From: Gemmatimonadales bacterium
GTDB lineage: Bacteria; Gemmatimonadota; Gemmatimonadetes; Gemmatimonadales; GWC2-71-9
Direction of reading: 5' to 3'
DNA: 57,026 bases
NCBI GenBank assembly: GCA_036265815.1
Contig: DATAOI010000024.1
Coordinates: 1-57,026 of the forward strand
Part shown: positions 32,179 to 40,809 of the stretch, piece by piece
How the letters are laid out: the number at the start of each line of letters is the position of its first letter
Numbering within the stretch: position 1 is the first letter of the stretch
Notes under the pieces: model-generated
The model's input: only the letters and a program-made list of their open reading frames with translations
What the model was told of the DNA's origin: nothing
Databases searched by the model: none
Translations under genes and position numbers: made by a program

Positions 32179-33339
32179 ATGCTGCACCTCAAGACCCTCG
32201 GAGCCGTCGTACTCCAGGGCGATGCCGGGCCACTGGGAGGCGCTGCCGCGCAACGGAAATCCCTGGCTCTCCTCGCGTTGCTCGCCCCGGCCGGGGAGCG
32301 GGGAGTGAGCCGGGACAAGATCATCGCCTATCTCTGGCCGGACGTCGACGGGGAGCGGGCCGGGCACCGGCTCACCCAAGTGCTCTACGCCCTCCGACGA
32401 GAGCTCGACCTGGACGACCTTTTCGTCGGCTCCGCCGATCTGCGATTGAACCCGTCACTCCTGAGCTCCGATGCGTGCGAGTTCCGTGTGGCCCGCCAGG
32501 CCGGGAACCTGGCCTGTGCCGTGTCGCTCTACGCCGGTCCCTTTCTCGATGGCTTTTTCTTGACCGGCGCGCCGGAGTTCGAATATTGGGTGGAGAGCGA
32601 GCGGGCCGGATTCGCTCGCGAGTACGTGGAAGCCCTGGAGACGTTGGCAGCGGAGGCTGCCGCGCAGGGCGACGCCCGCCAGGCCGCCGGGTGGTGGCAG
32701 CGAATCGCCGACCACGATCCCCTCAGTTCGCGGGTGACGATCCACTTGATGTCGGCACTGGCGGCGGCGGGCAATCGAGCCGCGGCGCTGGAGTGGGCCC
32801 GCGTCCATCAGGAGCTGCTTCAGCGCGAGCTCGAGGCGGCCCCCAATCCGGCGGTCCTCGCCTTGGCCGATCAGCTTCGTCAATGGCCGGAGCGCACGGC
32901 GATGGCGAGGGCAGCGCGACCGGGCGAGGTCTCCATTGCCGTGCTTCCGTTCGCCAACCTGAGCTCCGTCACCAGCAACGATTTCTTCTCCGAGGGACTC
33001 ACCGAAGAGCTCATGAGCGGCCTCGCCCAGCACTCGGGCTTGCGAGTGGCCGCGCGCACGTCGGTCGACGCATTCCGAAAAGACCAGCCGGACGCCTGCG
33101 AGATCGGCCGTCGCCTCGGCGTGGCGATGTTGTTGGAGGGGAGCATTCGGCAATCGGGTGACCGCATCCGACTCAATGCGCACCTCATGGCGGCATCGGA
33201 CGGATGTCATCTCTGGTCCGAGAAGTTCGAGCGCCGAGTCGAGGACCCGTTCGCGGTGCAGGATGAGTTGGCTCAGGCGATCGTCCAGGGGATTTGCAAT
33301 GCCTTGACCCGGCTCACGGCCAGATCCTCTGTGACATGA
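32179..33339 (+). CDS. SARP/BTAD-type regulator with C-terminal TolB-like domain
   Basis: The 386-residue protein has a winged-helix DNA-binding domain (QRKSLALLALLAPAGERGVS, IIAYLWPDVDGERAGHRLTQ; about residues 1-95) and a BTAD helical domain (about 96-235). A TolB/FlgO-like domain follows (SIAVLPFANLSS, FFSEGLTEELMSGLAQHSG, LLEGSIRQSGDRIRLNAHL; about 253-380). It ends right after this domain, where longer homologues continue into TPRs. Its TolB-like domain closely resembles that of the kinase encoded next (EGLTEELMSGLAQ versus DGMTDEIINALAQ). It overlaps that gene by ATGA. Confidence 0.87.
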   Translation: MLHLKTLGAVVLQGDAGPLGGAAAQRKSLALLALLAPAGERGVSRDKIIAYLWPDVDGERAGHRLTQVLYALRRELDLDDLFVGSADLRLNPSLLSSDACEFRVARQAGNLACAVSLYAGPFLDGFFLTGAPEFEYWVESERAGFAREYVEALETLAAEAAAQGDARQAAGWWQRIADHDPLSSRVTIHLMSALAAAGNRAAALEWARVHQELLQRELEAAPNPAVLALADQLRQWPERTAMARAARPGEVSIAVLPFANLSSVTSNDFFSEGLTEELMSGLAQHSGLRVAARTSVDAFRKDQPDACEIGRRLGVAMLLEGSIRQSGDRIRLNAHLMAASDGCHLWSEKFERRVEDPFAVQDELAQAIVQGICNALTRLTARSSVT

Positions 33340-35597
33340 TCGACCTACTCGACTCTATACGCGCGAGTTTTGCCGGACGCTATCAGATCGAGCGTGAGCT
33401 TGGCCGGGGTGGCATGTCCACGGTCTACCTCGCGCTGGACCCGAAGCACGGACGCCAGGTGGCGCTGAAGGTGTTCGAGCCCGACCTTGGCCCGTCCGTC
33501 GGTTCGGACCGCTTTCTGCGCGAGATCCGGGTCGCCGCCCGGCTCACCCATCCACACATCCTGCCGCTCCACGATTCGGGCGAGGTGGACGGGCTGCTCT
33601 ACTATGTCATGCCCTACATCGAGGGCGAATCACTGCGGGCCTGGCTGCAGCGGGAGCACCGGCTCGCCCTGCACGAGGCGCTGGACCTGGGACGCCAGGT
33701 GGCCGATGCGCTCGACTACGCGCACCAGCACGGCGTGGTACACCGGGACATCAAGCCGGAAAACATCCTGATCGCGAATGGCGAGGCCGTCCTGGCCGAC
33801 TTCGGGATCGCCCGTGCACTGGGCGCTGGCACCGAGCTGCTCACCGGGGGCGGCATGGCGGTGGGCACGCCGATGTACATGAGTCCCGAGCAGGCCGCGG
33901 GCGAGCCCGACATCGATGGCCGCAGCGACATCTACAGTCTCGGGTGCGTGTTGTTCGAGGCCCTCGCGGGAGTGCCCCCGTTCTCGGGGTCCAGCGTGCA
34001 GGCCATCCTGGTGCAGCGGCTGCTGGAGACGCCGGCGCGCCTGCGCAGCATACAGCCGGAGGTCCCCGAAGCTGTCGAAGCAGCCATCGCCCGTGCACTC
34101 GCCCGGAAGCCGGCCGACCGGTTCGCCACCGCCGCCGGTTTCTCCTCTGCTCTGGCCGACGTGGCGGGGGGTCGCTCGGGGGGAGGGATCACCCTGGTCC
34201 CGGGCCCCCAAACGACCGCTGAGGCATCCGTGGCGGTGCTGCCGTTCCTCAGCTTGAGCTCCGATCCGGAGAACGAGTACTTCAGCGACGGCATGACCGA
34301 CGAGATCATCAATGCGCTCGCCCAGATCCCCGGCCTCCGGGTTACTGCGCGAACCTCATCCTTCATGTTCAAGGGAAAGAGCGTGGACGCCCGCGAGATC
34401 GGTGAGCGGCTCAAGGTGCGCACCCTGCTCGAAGGGAGCCTGCGCAAGGCCGGCAACCGAATTCGCATGTCCGTGCAGCTCATCAACGCGTCAAGCGGGT
34501 ATCACCTCTGGTCCCACACGTACGAGCGGACGCTCGATGACGTCTTCGTGATGCAGGACGAGCTCACCCGGGCGATCGTCACCGAGCTGACCGCCCGGGT
34601 GGTGGGGACGCCGAGCGACCTGCTGGTCCGCCCCGCCACGGCTGTCCCCGAGGCGTACGCGCTTTACCTCCAGGGCTGCTATTTCCTCAACAAGCGCACG
34701 GCGGAAGGATTCGTCGCTGCCATCGAGCACTTTCAGCAAGCGATTGAGCGGGACCCAGAGTATGCAGCGGCATACGCCAACCTGGCGTACTGCCTCGCTA
34801 TGGCCGGCTTCGACACGTTCGGTGTCATGTCTCCCCTGGAGGCGATGCCGCAGGCCCAGGCGGCGGTATCGAAGGCGCTGGAGCTCGATCCAGCCCTTGC
34901 CGAAGCGCACGGTGCCCAGGCGATCGTCGCCGCGCTCTTCCACTGGGACTGGGCCCAAGCGGAACGCGAGTTCGATCTGGCGCTCAGCCTTGGCGGAAAA
35001 TCGCCGCCGACCCATGTGTGGCACGCGCTCTTCCTTTGCGCGATGGGTCGCCCCGAGGAGGGGCTCCAGATAGTCACCACGGCGTTGGCATTCGACCCCC
35101 TCTCACTCGGCCTCCACCTGACCGTGGGACGCTGCCTGGTGTGGGCTGGTCGATATCGGGAGGCGCTGGCGAAACTGCTGGCCACGCTGGAAATGGAGCC
35201 CACCCATCCGCCGACCTACTGGGAGCTCGGCCGGGTGTATCAGCTCCTGGGGATGCACACGCAGTCGGCCGCGATCCTGGAGCAGGGCATCCAGCTGATC
35301 GGCCGAGCGCCCATTCTGTTGATGTACCTCGGATCGGCGTACGCCAAATTGGGACAGCGGGAACGAGCGCTCGACATTGTTCGCGAGCTCCGGGAGCTCG
35401 CCGGGCAGCACTACCTTTCGCCCCTCTATGAGTCGCACGTGCTCGCTTCGCTGGGCGACCTGGATGGAGCCTTCGACCTGATTGAGCGCGCCTATGCGCT
35501 GCGCAGCGGTTGGCTCAGCTTCTTCCGCGTCGATCCGGCCTGGGACCCGCTGCGCCACGACCTACGCTACCTCGCCTTGCTGGAGAAACTCGGCTGA
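33336..35597 (+). CDS. Ser/Thr protein kinase with TolB-like and TPR domains
   Basis: The 753-residue protein has a complete kinase domain (about residues 16-275): GRGGMSTVY (23-31), Lys45, HRDIKPEN (136-143), DFG (155-157) and MSPEQ. A TolB/FlgO-like domain follows (VAVLPFLSLSS from about 299 to 420), then TPR repeats to the end (AIEHFQQAIERDPEYAAAYA, ALELDPALAEAHGAQAIVAA). No transmembrane helix is evident, so it is probably cytosolic. It is translationally coupled to a BTAD regulator that carries the same TolB-like domain, suggesting that the two proteins interact. The related kinase at 47148 shares the same architecture. Confidence 0.91.
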   Translation: MIDLLDSIRASFAGRYQIERELGRGGMSTVYLALDPKHGRQVALKVFEPDLGPSVGSDRFLREIRVAARLTHPHILPLHDSGEVDGLLYYVMPYIEGESLRAWLQREHRLALHEALDLGRQVADALDYAHQHGVVHRDIKPENILIANGEAVLADFGIARALGAGTELLTGGGMAVGTPMYMSPEQAAGEPDIDGRSDIYSLGCVLFEALAGVPPFSGSSVQAILVQRLLETPARLRSIQPEVPEAVEAAIARALARKPADRFATAAGFSSALADVAGGRSGGGITLVPGPQTTAEASVAVLPFLSLSSDPENEYFSDGMTDEIINALAQIPGLRVTARTSSFMFKGKSVDAREIGERLKVRTLLEGSLRKAGNRIRMSVQLINASSGYHLWSHTYERTLDDVFVMQDELTRAIVTELTARVVGTPSDLLVRPATAVPEAYALYLQGCYFLNKRTAEGFVAAIEHFQQAIERDPEYAAAYANLAYCLAMAGFDTFGVMSPLEAMPQAQAAVSKALELDPALAEAHGAQAIVAALFHWDWAQAEREFDLALSLGGKSPPTHVWHALFLCAMGRPEEGLQIVTTALAFDPLSLGLHLTVGRCLVWAGRYREALAKLLATLEMEPTHPPTYWELGRVYQLLGMHTQSAAILEQGIQLIGRAPILLMYLGSAYAKLGQRERALDIVRELRELAGQHYLSPLYESHVLASLGDLDGAFDLIERAYALRSGWLSFFRVDPAWDPLRHDLRYLALLEKLG

Positions 35598-35657
35598 ACC
35601 AGTGAAACAAGCATCGGTGGACGACGTACACCTAGATCAGCTCCGCGAAGGTTCGGC

Positions 35658-36695
35658 GTGAGCACACCCGTTCCAAGCGTCCGCGCTGGTTTCGTCCGCT
35701 ACGGGGCAGACCGGATCCGCGGCGCCGTTGGATTCGAGGACCTGACGGACCCGGTGGCCCGCGCGCTCGCCGACTACAGCCGCGGCCTCGGTGAGGCGCC
35801 GGTCGCCATGTTCGCGCCGATGGGGCACGACGGCGACGTCCACGTGAAGTCCGCCTGGCTCCCGGGTCGCTCCATCTTCACGGTGAAGATCGCCACCTGG
35901 TTCACCGCGCGCGCGGAGAGCGGCCGACTGCCGGGTGGCGGGGTCGTGGCCGCGTTCGACGCGCGGACGGGTGACCTGCGGGCCGTTCTGGAGGACGAGG
36001 GTCATCTCACCGACGTTCGCACGGCGGCCGCCGGGGCGCTCGCCGCGCGCCTCCTGGCCAGGAGCGATGCGTCGGTCCTGGGCGTCCTGGGTTCTGGGGT
36101 TCAGGCGTATCTCCAATCCCTCGCGGCCGCCGCGGAGCGTCCCGTGCGAAGCATCCGCATCTGGGCTCGGAAACGGGCCCGGGCCGAGCGTCTCCGTCAG
36201 GCGGTCCTCACCCGGCGGCCGGATCTTTCGATCGACCTCGTCGAGACCCCCCAACAGGTGTGCCATGGAGCGCACATCGTGGTGACCACCACCGCCAGCC
36301 TCGAGCCGCTGATCGAGGGACGCTGGCTCGAGCCCGGGATGCATGTCACCGCCGTGGGCGCCGACGACGCGACCAAATGCGAGCTCGCGCCCGACTGCCT
36401 GGCCACCGCCGATCGCATCGTGGTGGATAGCCGGACCCTCTCGGCAGAATTCGGCGACGTGGCCCGGGCCCTTCGAAGTGGTGCCATCGACCCGAGCGGC
36501 ATTGCGGGGGAGCTCGGCGAGGTGGCGGCCGGCACCACGCCGGGCCGGACCGGTGACGATGAAATCACCATCTGCAAGCTGATCGGGCTGGGCGTGCAGG
36601 ACCTGGCCGCGGTGGAGGTAGCGCTCGAGCGGATGGAACGCAGATCGGCGAGCGCGGGACGGCCCGCGAGCGCGCTCGATCTCGGGCCCGCCTGA
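35658..36695 (+). CDS. Ornithine cyclodeaminase/mu-crystallin family protein
   Basis: The 345-residue protein has an N-terminal dimerisation domain with VHVKSAWLPG and FTVKIATWF, in which the Lys corresponds to the substrate-binding lysines. An NAD-binding Rossmann domain follows (TDVRTAAAGALAARLL, VLGVLGSGVQAYLQSLAA), and then TVVTTTASLEPL-like and TAVGADDATKCELAPD segments. Members deaminate ornithine to proline or reduce cyclic imines. The exact substrate is unknown. The start is a GTG with a weak ribosome binding site. It may be co-transcribed with the next two genes. Confidence 0.87.
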   Translation: MSTPVPSVRAGFVRYGADRIRGAVGFEDLTDPVARALADYSRGLGEAPVAMFAPMGHDGDVHVKSAWLPGRSIFTVKIATWFTARAESGRLPGGGVVAAFDARTGDLRAVLEDEGHLTDVRTAAAGALAARLLARSDASVLGVLGSGVQAYLQSLAAAAERPVRSIRIWARKRARAERLRQAVLTRRPDLSIDLVETPQQVCHGAHIVVTTTASLEPLIEGRWLEPGMHVTAVGADDATKCELAPDCLATADRIVVDSRTLSAEFGDVARALRSGAIDPSGIAGELGEVAAGTTPGRTGDDEITICKLIGLGVQDLAAVEVALERMERRSASAGRPASALDLGPA

Positions 36696-36710
36696 GCCGG
36701 CGGCCAAGCG

Positions 36711-37301
36711 ATGAGCAAGGGCAGGCTCGAGGCGTTCAGCGACGGCGTCATCGCCATCATCATCACCATCATGGTGCTGGAAATGAAAGTGCCACACGGC
36801 ACCGATCCTGCCGCGCTCCGGCCCCTGGTCCCGGTGTTCCTGAGTTACGTGCTGAGCTACGTCATCGTCGGCATCTACTGGAACAATCATCACCACCTGC
36901 TGCACGCGGCCCGGCAGGTAAACGGCCGGGTGCTGTGGGCCAACCTCCTGCTGCTGTTCTGGCTCTCGCTGTTCCCCTTCTGCACCGGCTGGATGGGCGA
37001 GAACCACTTCGCCTCGCTGCCGACGGCGGTGTACGGGGTCGTGCTACTGATGGCGGCGTACTCCTATCTGGTGCTGCAGAGCGCGATCGTCGCCATCGAC
37101 GGGCCGTCGTCGCAGCTGGCCAAGGCGGTCGGCGCCGACCGGAAAGGCCTGGTGTCGCGGCTCATGTATATGGCGGGAATCGTGGTGGCGTTCGTCCGTC
37201 CGTGGATCGCGTGGGCGCTCTACGTCGCGGTGGCGCTGCTCTGGTTCGTGCCGGACCGGCGGATCGAGCGGGTCCTGAGGGGTGAGGAGGCGGGCGGCTG
37301 A
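36711..37301 (+). CDS. TMEM175-like (DUF1211) potassium channel family protein
   Basis: The 196-residue protein has six hydrophobic segments. The first helix carries the family signature R-x-x-x-F-S-D-G-V (RLEAFSDGVIAIIITIMVLE), and YWNNHHHLLHA in the following loop is also typical. Bacterial members form tetrameric potassium-permeable channels. The gene lies 15 bases after the cyclodeaminase-like gene, and its stop overlaps a probable CTG start of the next gene (CTGA). Confidence 0.9.
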   Translation: MSKGRLEAFSDGVIAIIITIMVLEMKVPHGTDPAALRPLVPVFLSYVLSYVIVGIYWNNHHHLLHAARQVNGRVLWANLLLLFWLSLFPFCTGWMGENHFASLPTAVYGVVLLMAAYSYLVLQSAIVAIDGPSSQLAKAVGADRKGLVSRLMYMAGIVVAFVRPWIAWALYVAVALLWFVPDRRIERVLRGEEAGG

Positions 37302-37876
37302 GCGAGACCCGTACGGAACCCTTGTTCGTCGCCAAGCGGCGCTTCGATCCTGGCGCGGGCGAGCGCTGGATGCGCTACATCGCCTGGTCCGGACTCACTC
37401 AGCTTTCCGAGGTCGTGTCACTCGACGAGATCCTCTGCCCCACCGTGCCGGAGACGCTCACCGCGGCGGACTGGGAGCACAACGTCCATGCTGACTATCA
37501 GACCTCGTACTTCCGCTCGCTGCCTTATCTGCGCCAGCGGGTCGCGGGTGAACCGGACCTCAACCTCCTGGCCGTGCTCCAGAACCCATCGGCCGCAGAG
37601 CTCGAGCGCACCCTCCTGCCCGGTTTTCGATTCGTCGGATTCGATCTGCTCGATGTTCACGGCGATGTAAGCGCGCTGACCAACTGCGGAGGCTACGACG
37701 AGCTGTTCGCGGGAGGGGAGCTTTCGGATCAAGGGCTGCTGTCGGACCTGGAGCGAGCCTACGAGATTCAACGCGGGCTGCGGGCGCTGATTCCGCAATC
37801 ACACGCGGACTGTGATGTGTGGGGGGTATGGAGACAGGGTGAGGCAAGGTGGGGCAAGGTGGGGCAGGGTGACTGA
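37298..37876 (+). CDS. Protein of unknown function with a probable CTG start
   Basis: About 192 residues if translation starts at the CTG at 37298, which has GAGGAGG seven bases upstream and overlaps the preceding stop as CTGA. The alternative TTG at 37322 has no ribosome binding site. No other start is possible because an in-frame stop lies at 37283. The protein is soluble, acidic and Trp/Tyr-containing (YIAWSGLTQLSEVVSLDEIL, DYQTSYFRSLPYLRQRV). I do not recognise the family. The last 13 or so residues are encoded by the left arm of a large inverted repeat, which may have replaced the original C-terminus. Confidence 0.7.
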   Translation: MSETRTEPLFVAKRRFDPGAGERWMRYIAWSGLTQLSEVVSLDEILCPTVPETLTAADWEHNVHADYQTSYFRSLPYLRQRVAGEPDLNLLAVLQNPSAAELERTLLPGFRFVGFDLLDVHGDVSALTNCGGYDELFAGGELSDQGLLSDLERAYEIQRGLRALIPQSHADCDVWGVWRQGEARWGKVGQGD

Positions 37877-37930
37877 GGCGACGGCATTTCCCCTGCCTCA
37901 CCCTGCCCCACCTTGCCTCACCCTGTCACC
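37833..37930. repeat. Large hairpin built of 10-bp units, locus A
   Basis: The left arm (37833-37872) contains tandem units of the form GGTGRGGCAR, and the right arm (from 37894) contains the complementary CCYTGCCYCA units. Positions 37833-37856 and 37904-37927 are perfectly complementary over 24 bp. The right arm enters the stop codon of the minus-strand DUF4384 gene, and the left arm encodes the end of the plus-strand gene. A related structure is at 38658-38764. Confidence 0.85.
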
Positions 37931-38585
37931 TTCTCTCACCTGCCCGCCGCACCGGCTGGACCACTATGATCCGCCTGGTGACCAGCGGCGAGGGGTATCC
38001 CCACCAGGCGCTGTAGCCTCCCCACCCAGGCCACCCGTAGGGGTGGTATGGGTACAGTACGCGCACATAGTGCGGCGCCGAGACCGTGTAGACGGCGAGG
38101 TCGTAGTCGAAATGCGCGCTGGGCGCCCGCATGTCGTCGACGATACTCATGAGCTGGGCCTCGGCGTCATCCGAGCGCTGCCCTTCTGCCGAGAGTGCAT
38201 CCAGGTCCCATCGTCCGTCCTTCACGTAGCGGTCGAAGGTAAACGGCGTCTTCGACCAGGCCGCGAGCACGGTGCCCTGCCCGGAGGTACCTTCGGCCAC
38301 GAACGCCTCGCGGTCACCGCGACCCTTCAGTTCTACCTTCTTCCCGCCACTCACGTGCTGGTCTCCGTCGGGATCGACTGGCGAAAGTACCCGCACCTGT
38401 CCATTCAGGCCCGCTCGCAGCACGACCATATATCCGCTCTCGGCCGCGCGGGCGTACACCTTGGCACGGTCACCGTAGGCGAAGTCGCCGGCGGAGCTGT
38501 ACCAGACACGAATCGGGGGGTCCTGCTTCGCGGACGGGGAGACGAGTCCTGCAGTCGAGGCCAGCAACAACAGTGATGTCAGCAT
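37926..38585 (-). CDS. Exported DUF4384 domain protein
   Basis: The 219-residue protein has a signal peptide (MLTSLLLLASTAGLVSPSA). A DUF4384-like beta domain follows (PIRVWYSSAGDFAYGDRAKV, YMVVLRAGLNGQVRVLSP, KKVELKGRGDREAFVAEG). The C-terminal third is rich in Tyr, Trp, Pro and Gly (YPYHPYGWPGWGGYSAWWGY) and ends in a basic tail. I chose the ATG at 38585 because GGAG lies upstream. The longer frame to 38741 runs through the neighbouring repeat. Function unknown; an envelope role is likely. Large hairpins lie on both sides. Confidence 0.8.
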   Translation of the reverse strand: MLTSLLLLASTAGLVSPSAKQDPPIRVWYSSAGDFAYGDRAKVYARAAESGYMVVLRAGLNGQVRVLSPVDPDGDQHVSGGKKVELKGRGDREAFVAEGTSGQGTVLAAWSKTPFTFDRYVKDGRWDLDALSAEGQRSDDAEAQLMSIVDDMRAPSAHFDYDLAVYTVSAPHYVRVLYPYHPYGWPGWGGYSAWWGYPSPLVTRRIIVVQPVRRAGERR

Positions 38586-38657
38586 ATGACGCTCCAGCAA
38601 CTCCATTCGATTGTGTATCGGGGGTACACCACGGAGCTGGGGAACGTTGGGGGACGG

Positions 38658-38764
38658 AAGGTGGGGCAAGGTGAGGCAAGGTGGGGCAGGGTGACGGGCC
38701 CCTTGCCGCACCTTGCCCCACCCTGCCTCACCCTGCCTCACCCTGCCTCACCTTGCCCCACCTT
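38658..38764. repeat. Large hairpin built of 10-bp units, locus B
   Basis: The left arm has three GGTGRGGCAR units, and the right arm has six tandem units of the form CCYTGCCNCA (38701-38760). Positions 38658-38678 and 38744-38764 are perfectly complementary over 21 bp. The right arm ends exactly at the stop codon of the minus-strand gene 38765-39862. The unit sequence matches locus A. Confidence 0.85.
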
Positions 38765-39862
38765 CTAAAAGCTGACCTTCAGAATCCTCCCCTCCGTCCC
38801 CACCAGCCACCCCGCCTTGTGCCCGGCGAACGCGACCGCCCAGAAGTCGTGGACGCCGGGCAGAGTGGACCAGGACGCGCCTTCGTCGGGAGACCAGGCG
38901 GCGCCGGCAGGTCCGGTAGCCACCACCGTCCGCTGGCCGAAGTCGGGGACGTAGCTCAGTCCATAGACCGCGCCGGGAAACGGCGTGCCCGCGGCCAGCG
39001 TCCAGGTCTTTCCACCATCCTTCGACACCGCCACGTTGTCGGACAGAGCGTTCGGCGCGCCCAGGTCGCCGCCGGCAACGATCCCGCGGAATGGATCGCG
39101 GAATGCAATGCTGAAACCGCCGGATCCCGGGGTCCCTTGCACGATGGGCGTATCGTACGCGGCCCAGCTATCGCCGCCATCGGTGGTAGCGAGGACGCGC
39201 GACTTGGTCGCGCCACCGGTCACGATCCACGCCCGCTTGCCACCCTGTGCGGCGACGCAGGTCCCGCTCGAGGCGAACCCCGCCTCGGCCGGCTGCGCGG
39301 CCGGAAGCCGGTCGCCGATGTCCTGCCAGGTCTCGCCATCCGTGGTGCGGCGCACGGGGAAGCGGCCGTCGACCGCGTCGCTGAACACCAGCGCACGCTT
39401 GGGCGTCCAGAAGGCGAAGCAGTCGTAGAAAGCCAGGGGAATCTGGTTCTGGAACTGGAGGTCCCAGGTGCCCCCGCCGTCTTCCGTCTTGTAGATCCGC
39501 GAATCCGTGCCGTTGCCGATCGATAGCACATAGGCCGCCCGGGCACTGAGGCCTTCGACGTCGCGGAAATCGACGGCCTCTGCCCCCGGCACCACACCGG
39601 CCCGCCAGGTGTTGCCGCCGTCCGTGGTGAGGGTGAAGGTCCCATGGGCGCCCGCAGCCCAGGCCACCCGTGCATTGACGGGGCTGATCGCCACCAGCTG
39701 GTTGGTCGTGCCGCTCTGCTGCGGCGTGAGGGTAGGACCGCCCTTGGCCTTCTTAGCAGCCACGAGCGAGTCGGGAGAGGGATCGGAGGCATCGGAACAG
39801 GCAACGGTGACGCCGCCAGTCAGCCCGGCCACCGCGAGGGACAGCGAAAGGGAGCGTAGCAT
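38765..39862 (-). CDS. BNR/YCF48-like beta-propeller lipoprotein
   Basis: The 365-residue protein has a lipoprotein signal (lipobox VTVAC). At least five Asp-box-like repeats follow (TTDGGNTW, TEDGGGTW, TTDGETW, TTDGGDSW, SKDGGKTW, and a degenerate SPDEGASW), typical of sialidase-like or Ycf48/HCF136-like propellers. No glycosidase catalytic residues are evident, so a binding or assembly role is more likely. I chose the ATG at 39862 because it is preceded by GGAGACC. Confidence 0.85.
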   Translation of the reverse strand: MLRSLSLSLAVAGLTGGVTVACSDASDPSPDSLVAAKKAKGGPTLTPQQSGTTNQLVAISPVNARVAWAAGAHGTFTLTTDGGNTWRAGVVPGAEAVDFRDVEGLSARAAYVLSIGNGTDSRIYKTEDGGGTWDLQFQNQIPLAFYDCFAFWTPKRALVFSDAVDGRFPVRRTTDGETWQDIGDRLPAAQPAEAGFASSGTCVAAQGGKRAWIVTGGATKSRVLATTDGGDSWAAYDTPIVQGTPGSGGFSIAFRDPFRGIVAGGDLGAPNALSDNVAVSKDGGKTWTLAAGTPFPGAVYGLSYVPDFGQRTVVATGPAGAAWSPDEGASWSTLPGVHDFWAVAFAGHKAGWLVGTEGRILKVSF

Positions 39863-39944
39863 GTGAGGTCTCCGAGAGAGAGTCATCCGGAGGAGCCTGG
39901 GCACACTATCGCAGCCCGCTGGCGTCCGCAAGTTGTGCTGCCGC

Positions 39945-40703
39945 TCAGTGGCTGAGCTGCGTGAGCACCAGATGCGCCGTGCCTCCCTGCACGTCCTGCT
40001 CCTTTACCTGCCCGATGCCCGGGCAGTAGAACTTGACCTCTCTCACTCCCGGCTCCAGCGGGGTGAACTCCTCGGTCTCGATGCAATGGTTGAACGAGCC
40101 ATACGGCACCGACACCTTGAGTCCCAGATGGAGCACCCGCGCCATGTCCTCGGCGACACCGGGCGCGAACTCCTGCTGCATGCTCTGGCCCACATGGGGG
40201 TGCGCGGACATGATGATGCCGGGCTTCGCGCCGTTCTTCCCGGCTTCCCAGGAGCCCTCGGTGCTGACGACCTCACCGTCCTCGATCTCCCGCGAGTCCT
40301 CCCCGAAGTACCAGACGTTGCCCTTCTTGTCCTGGGCGTACCAGTCAAAGGTCTGCTCGGTGAGGGAGCCGCTCTGATAGACCCGATCCAGCACGACGGT
40401 GACGTTGACGCCGAGAATGGTCTTCTGCTGGTGGGTGACCACGGTGACGTCCCGCTCGGGCTCACCGTCCTCTTCGCCGACATACACGAAGCGGGTACCC
40501 GGCAGCCAGGGCAGGTACTTGTTGTCGACCACATCCACGAAATCGGCGGGATCGAATTGGGACTTCGATGCCGCGGGCTGGAGGTCGGGTGCTGGGGTGT
40601 CGGCAGGGAGATCGGCCGGTTGGGTCGGCTCGTTCCGGTCACAGGCGAGTATGAGAGCAGCGGTCAGGGCGGCCACGAGCGATGGAACTGATTGGCGACG
40701 CAT
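39945..40703 (-). CDS. Lipoprotein of unknown function
   Basis: The 252-residue protein has a lipobox (ALILAC) and a Pro/Thr-rich linker. A beta-rich domain follows (YLPWLPGTRFVYVGEEDGEP, TFDWYAQDKKGNVWYFGEDS, GSWEAGKNGAKPGIIMSAHP, VREVKFYCPGIGQVKEQDV). The repeated Tyr/Trp strands and the internal Cys suggest a secreted single-domain protein. I recall similar sequences only as hypothetical proteins. AAGGAG precedes the ATG at 40703. It lies downstream of the ECF sigma/anti-sigma pair on the same strand and may be one of its targets. Confidence 0.75.
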   Translation of the reverse strand: MRRQSVPSLVAALTAALILACDRNEPTQPADLPADTPAPDLQPAASKSQFDPADFVDVVDNKYLPWLPGTRFVYVGEEDGEPERDVTVVTHQQKTILGVNVTVVLDRVYQSGSLTEQTFDWYAQDKKGNVWYFGEDSREIEDGEVVSTEGSWEAGKNGAKPGIIMSAHPHVGQSMQQEFAPGVAEDMARVLHLGLKVSVPYGSFNHCIETEEFTPLEPGVREVKFYCPGIGQVKEQDVQGGTAHLVLTQLSH

Positions 40704-40809
40704 GATCGGGGCTCCTTCGTCCCAGAGACGTACGGTGGGTGCCTTCTGTCTAGTGGAACCCACAGAGCATCCGTCTTGTGACAGCTCAAGGCGGACGCTG
40801 CCGGGCGGC

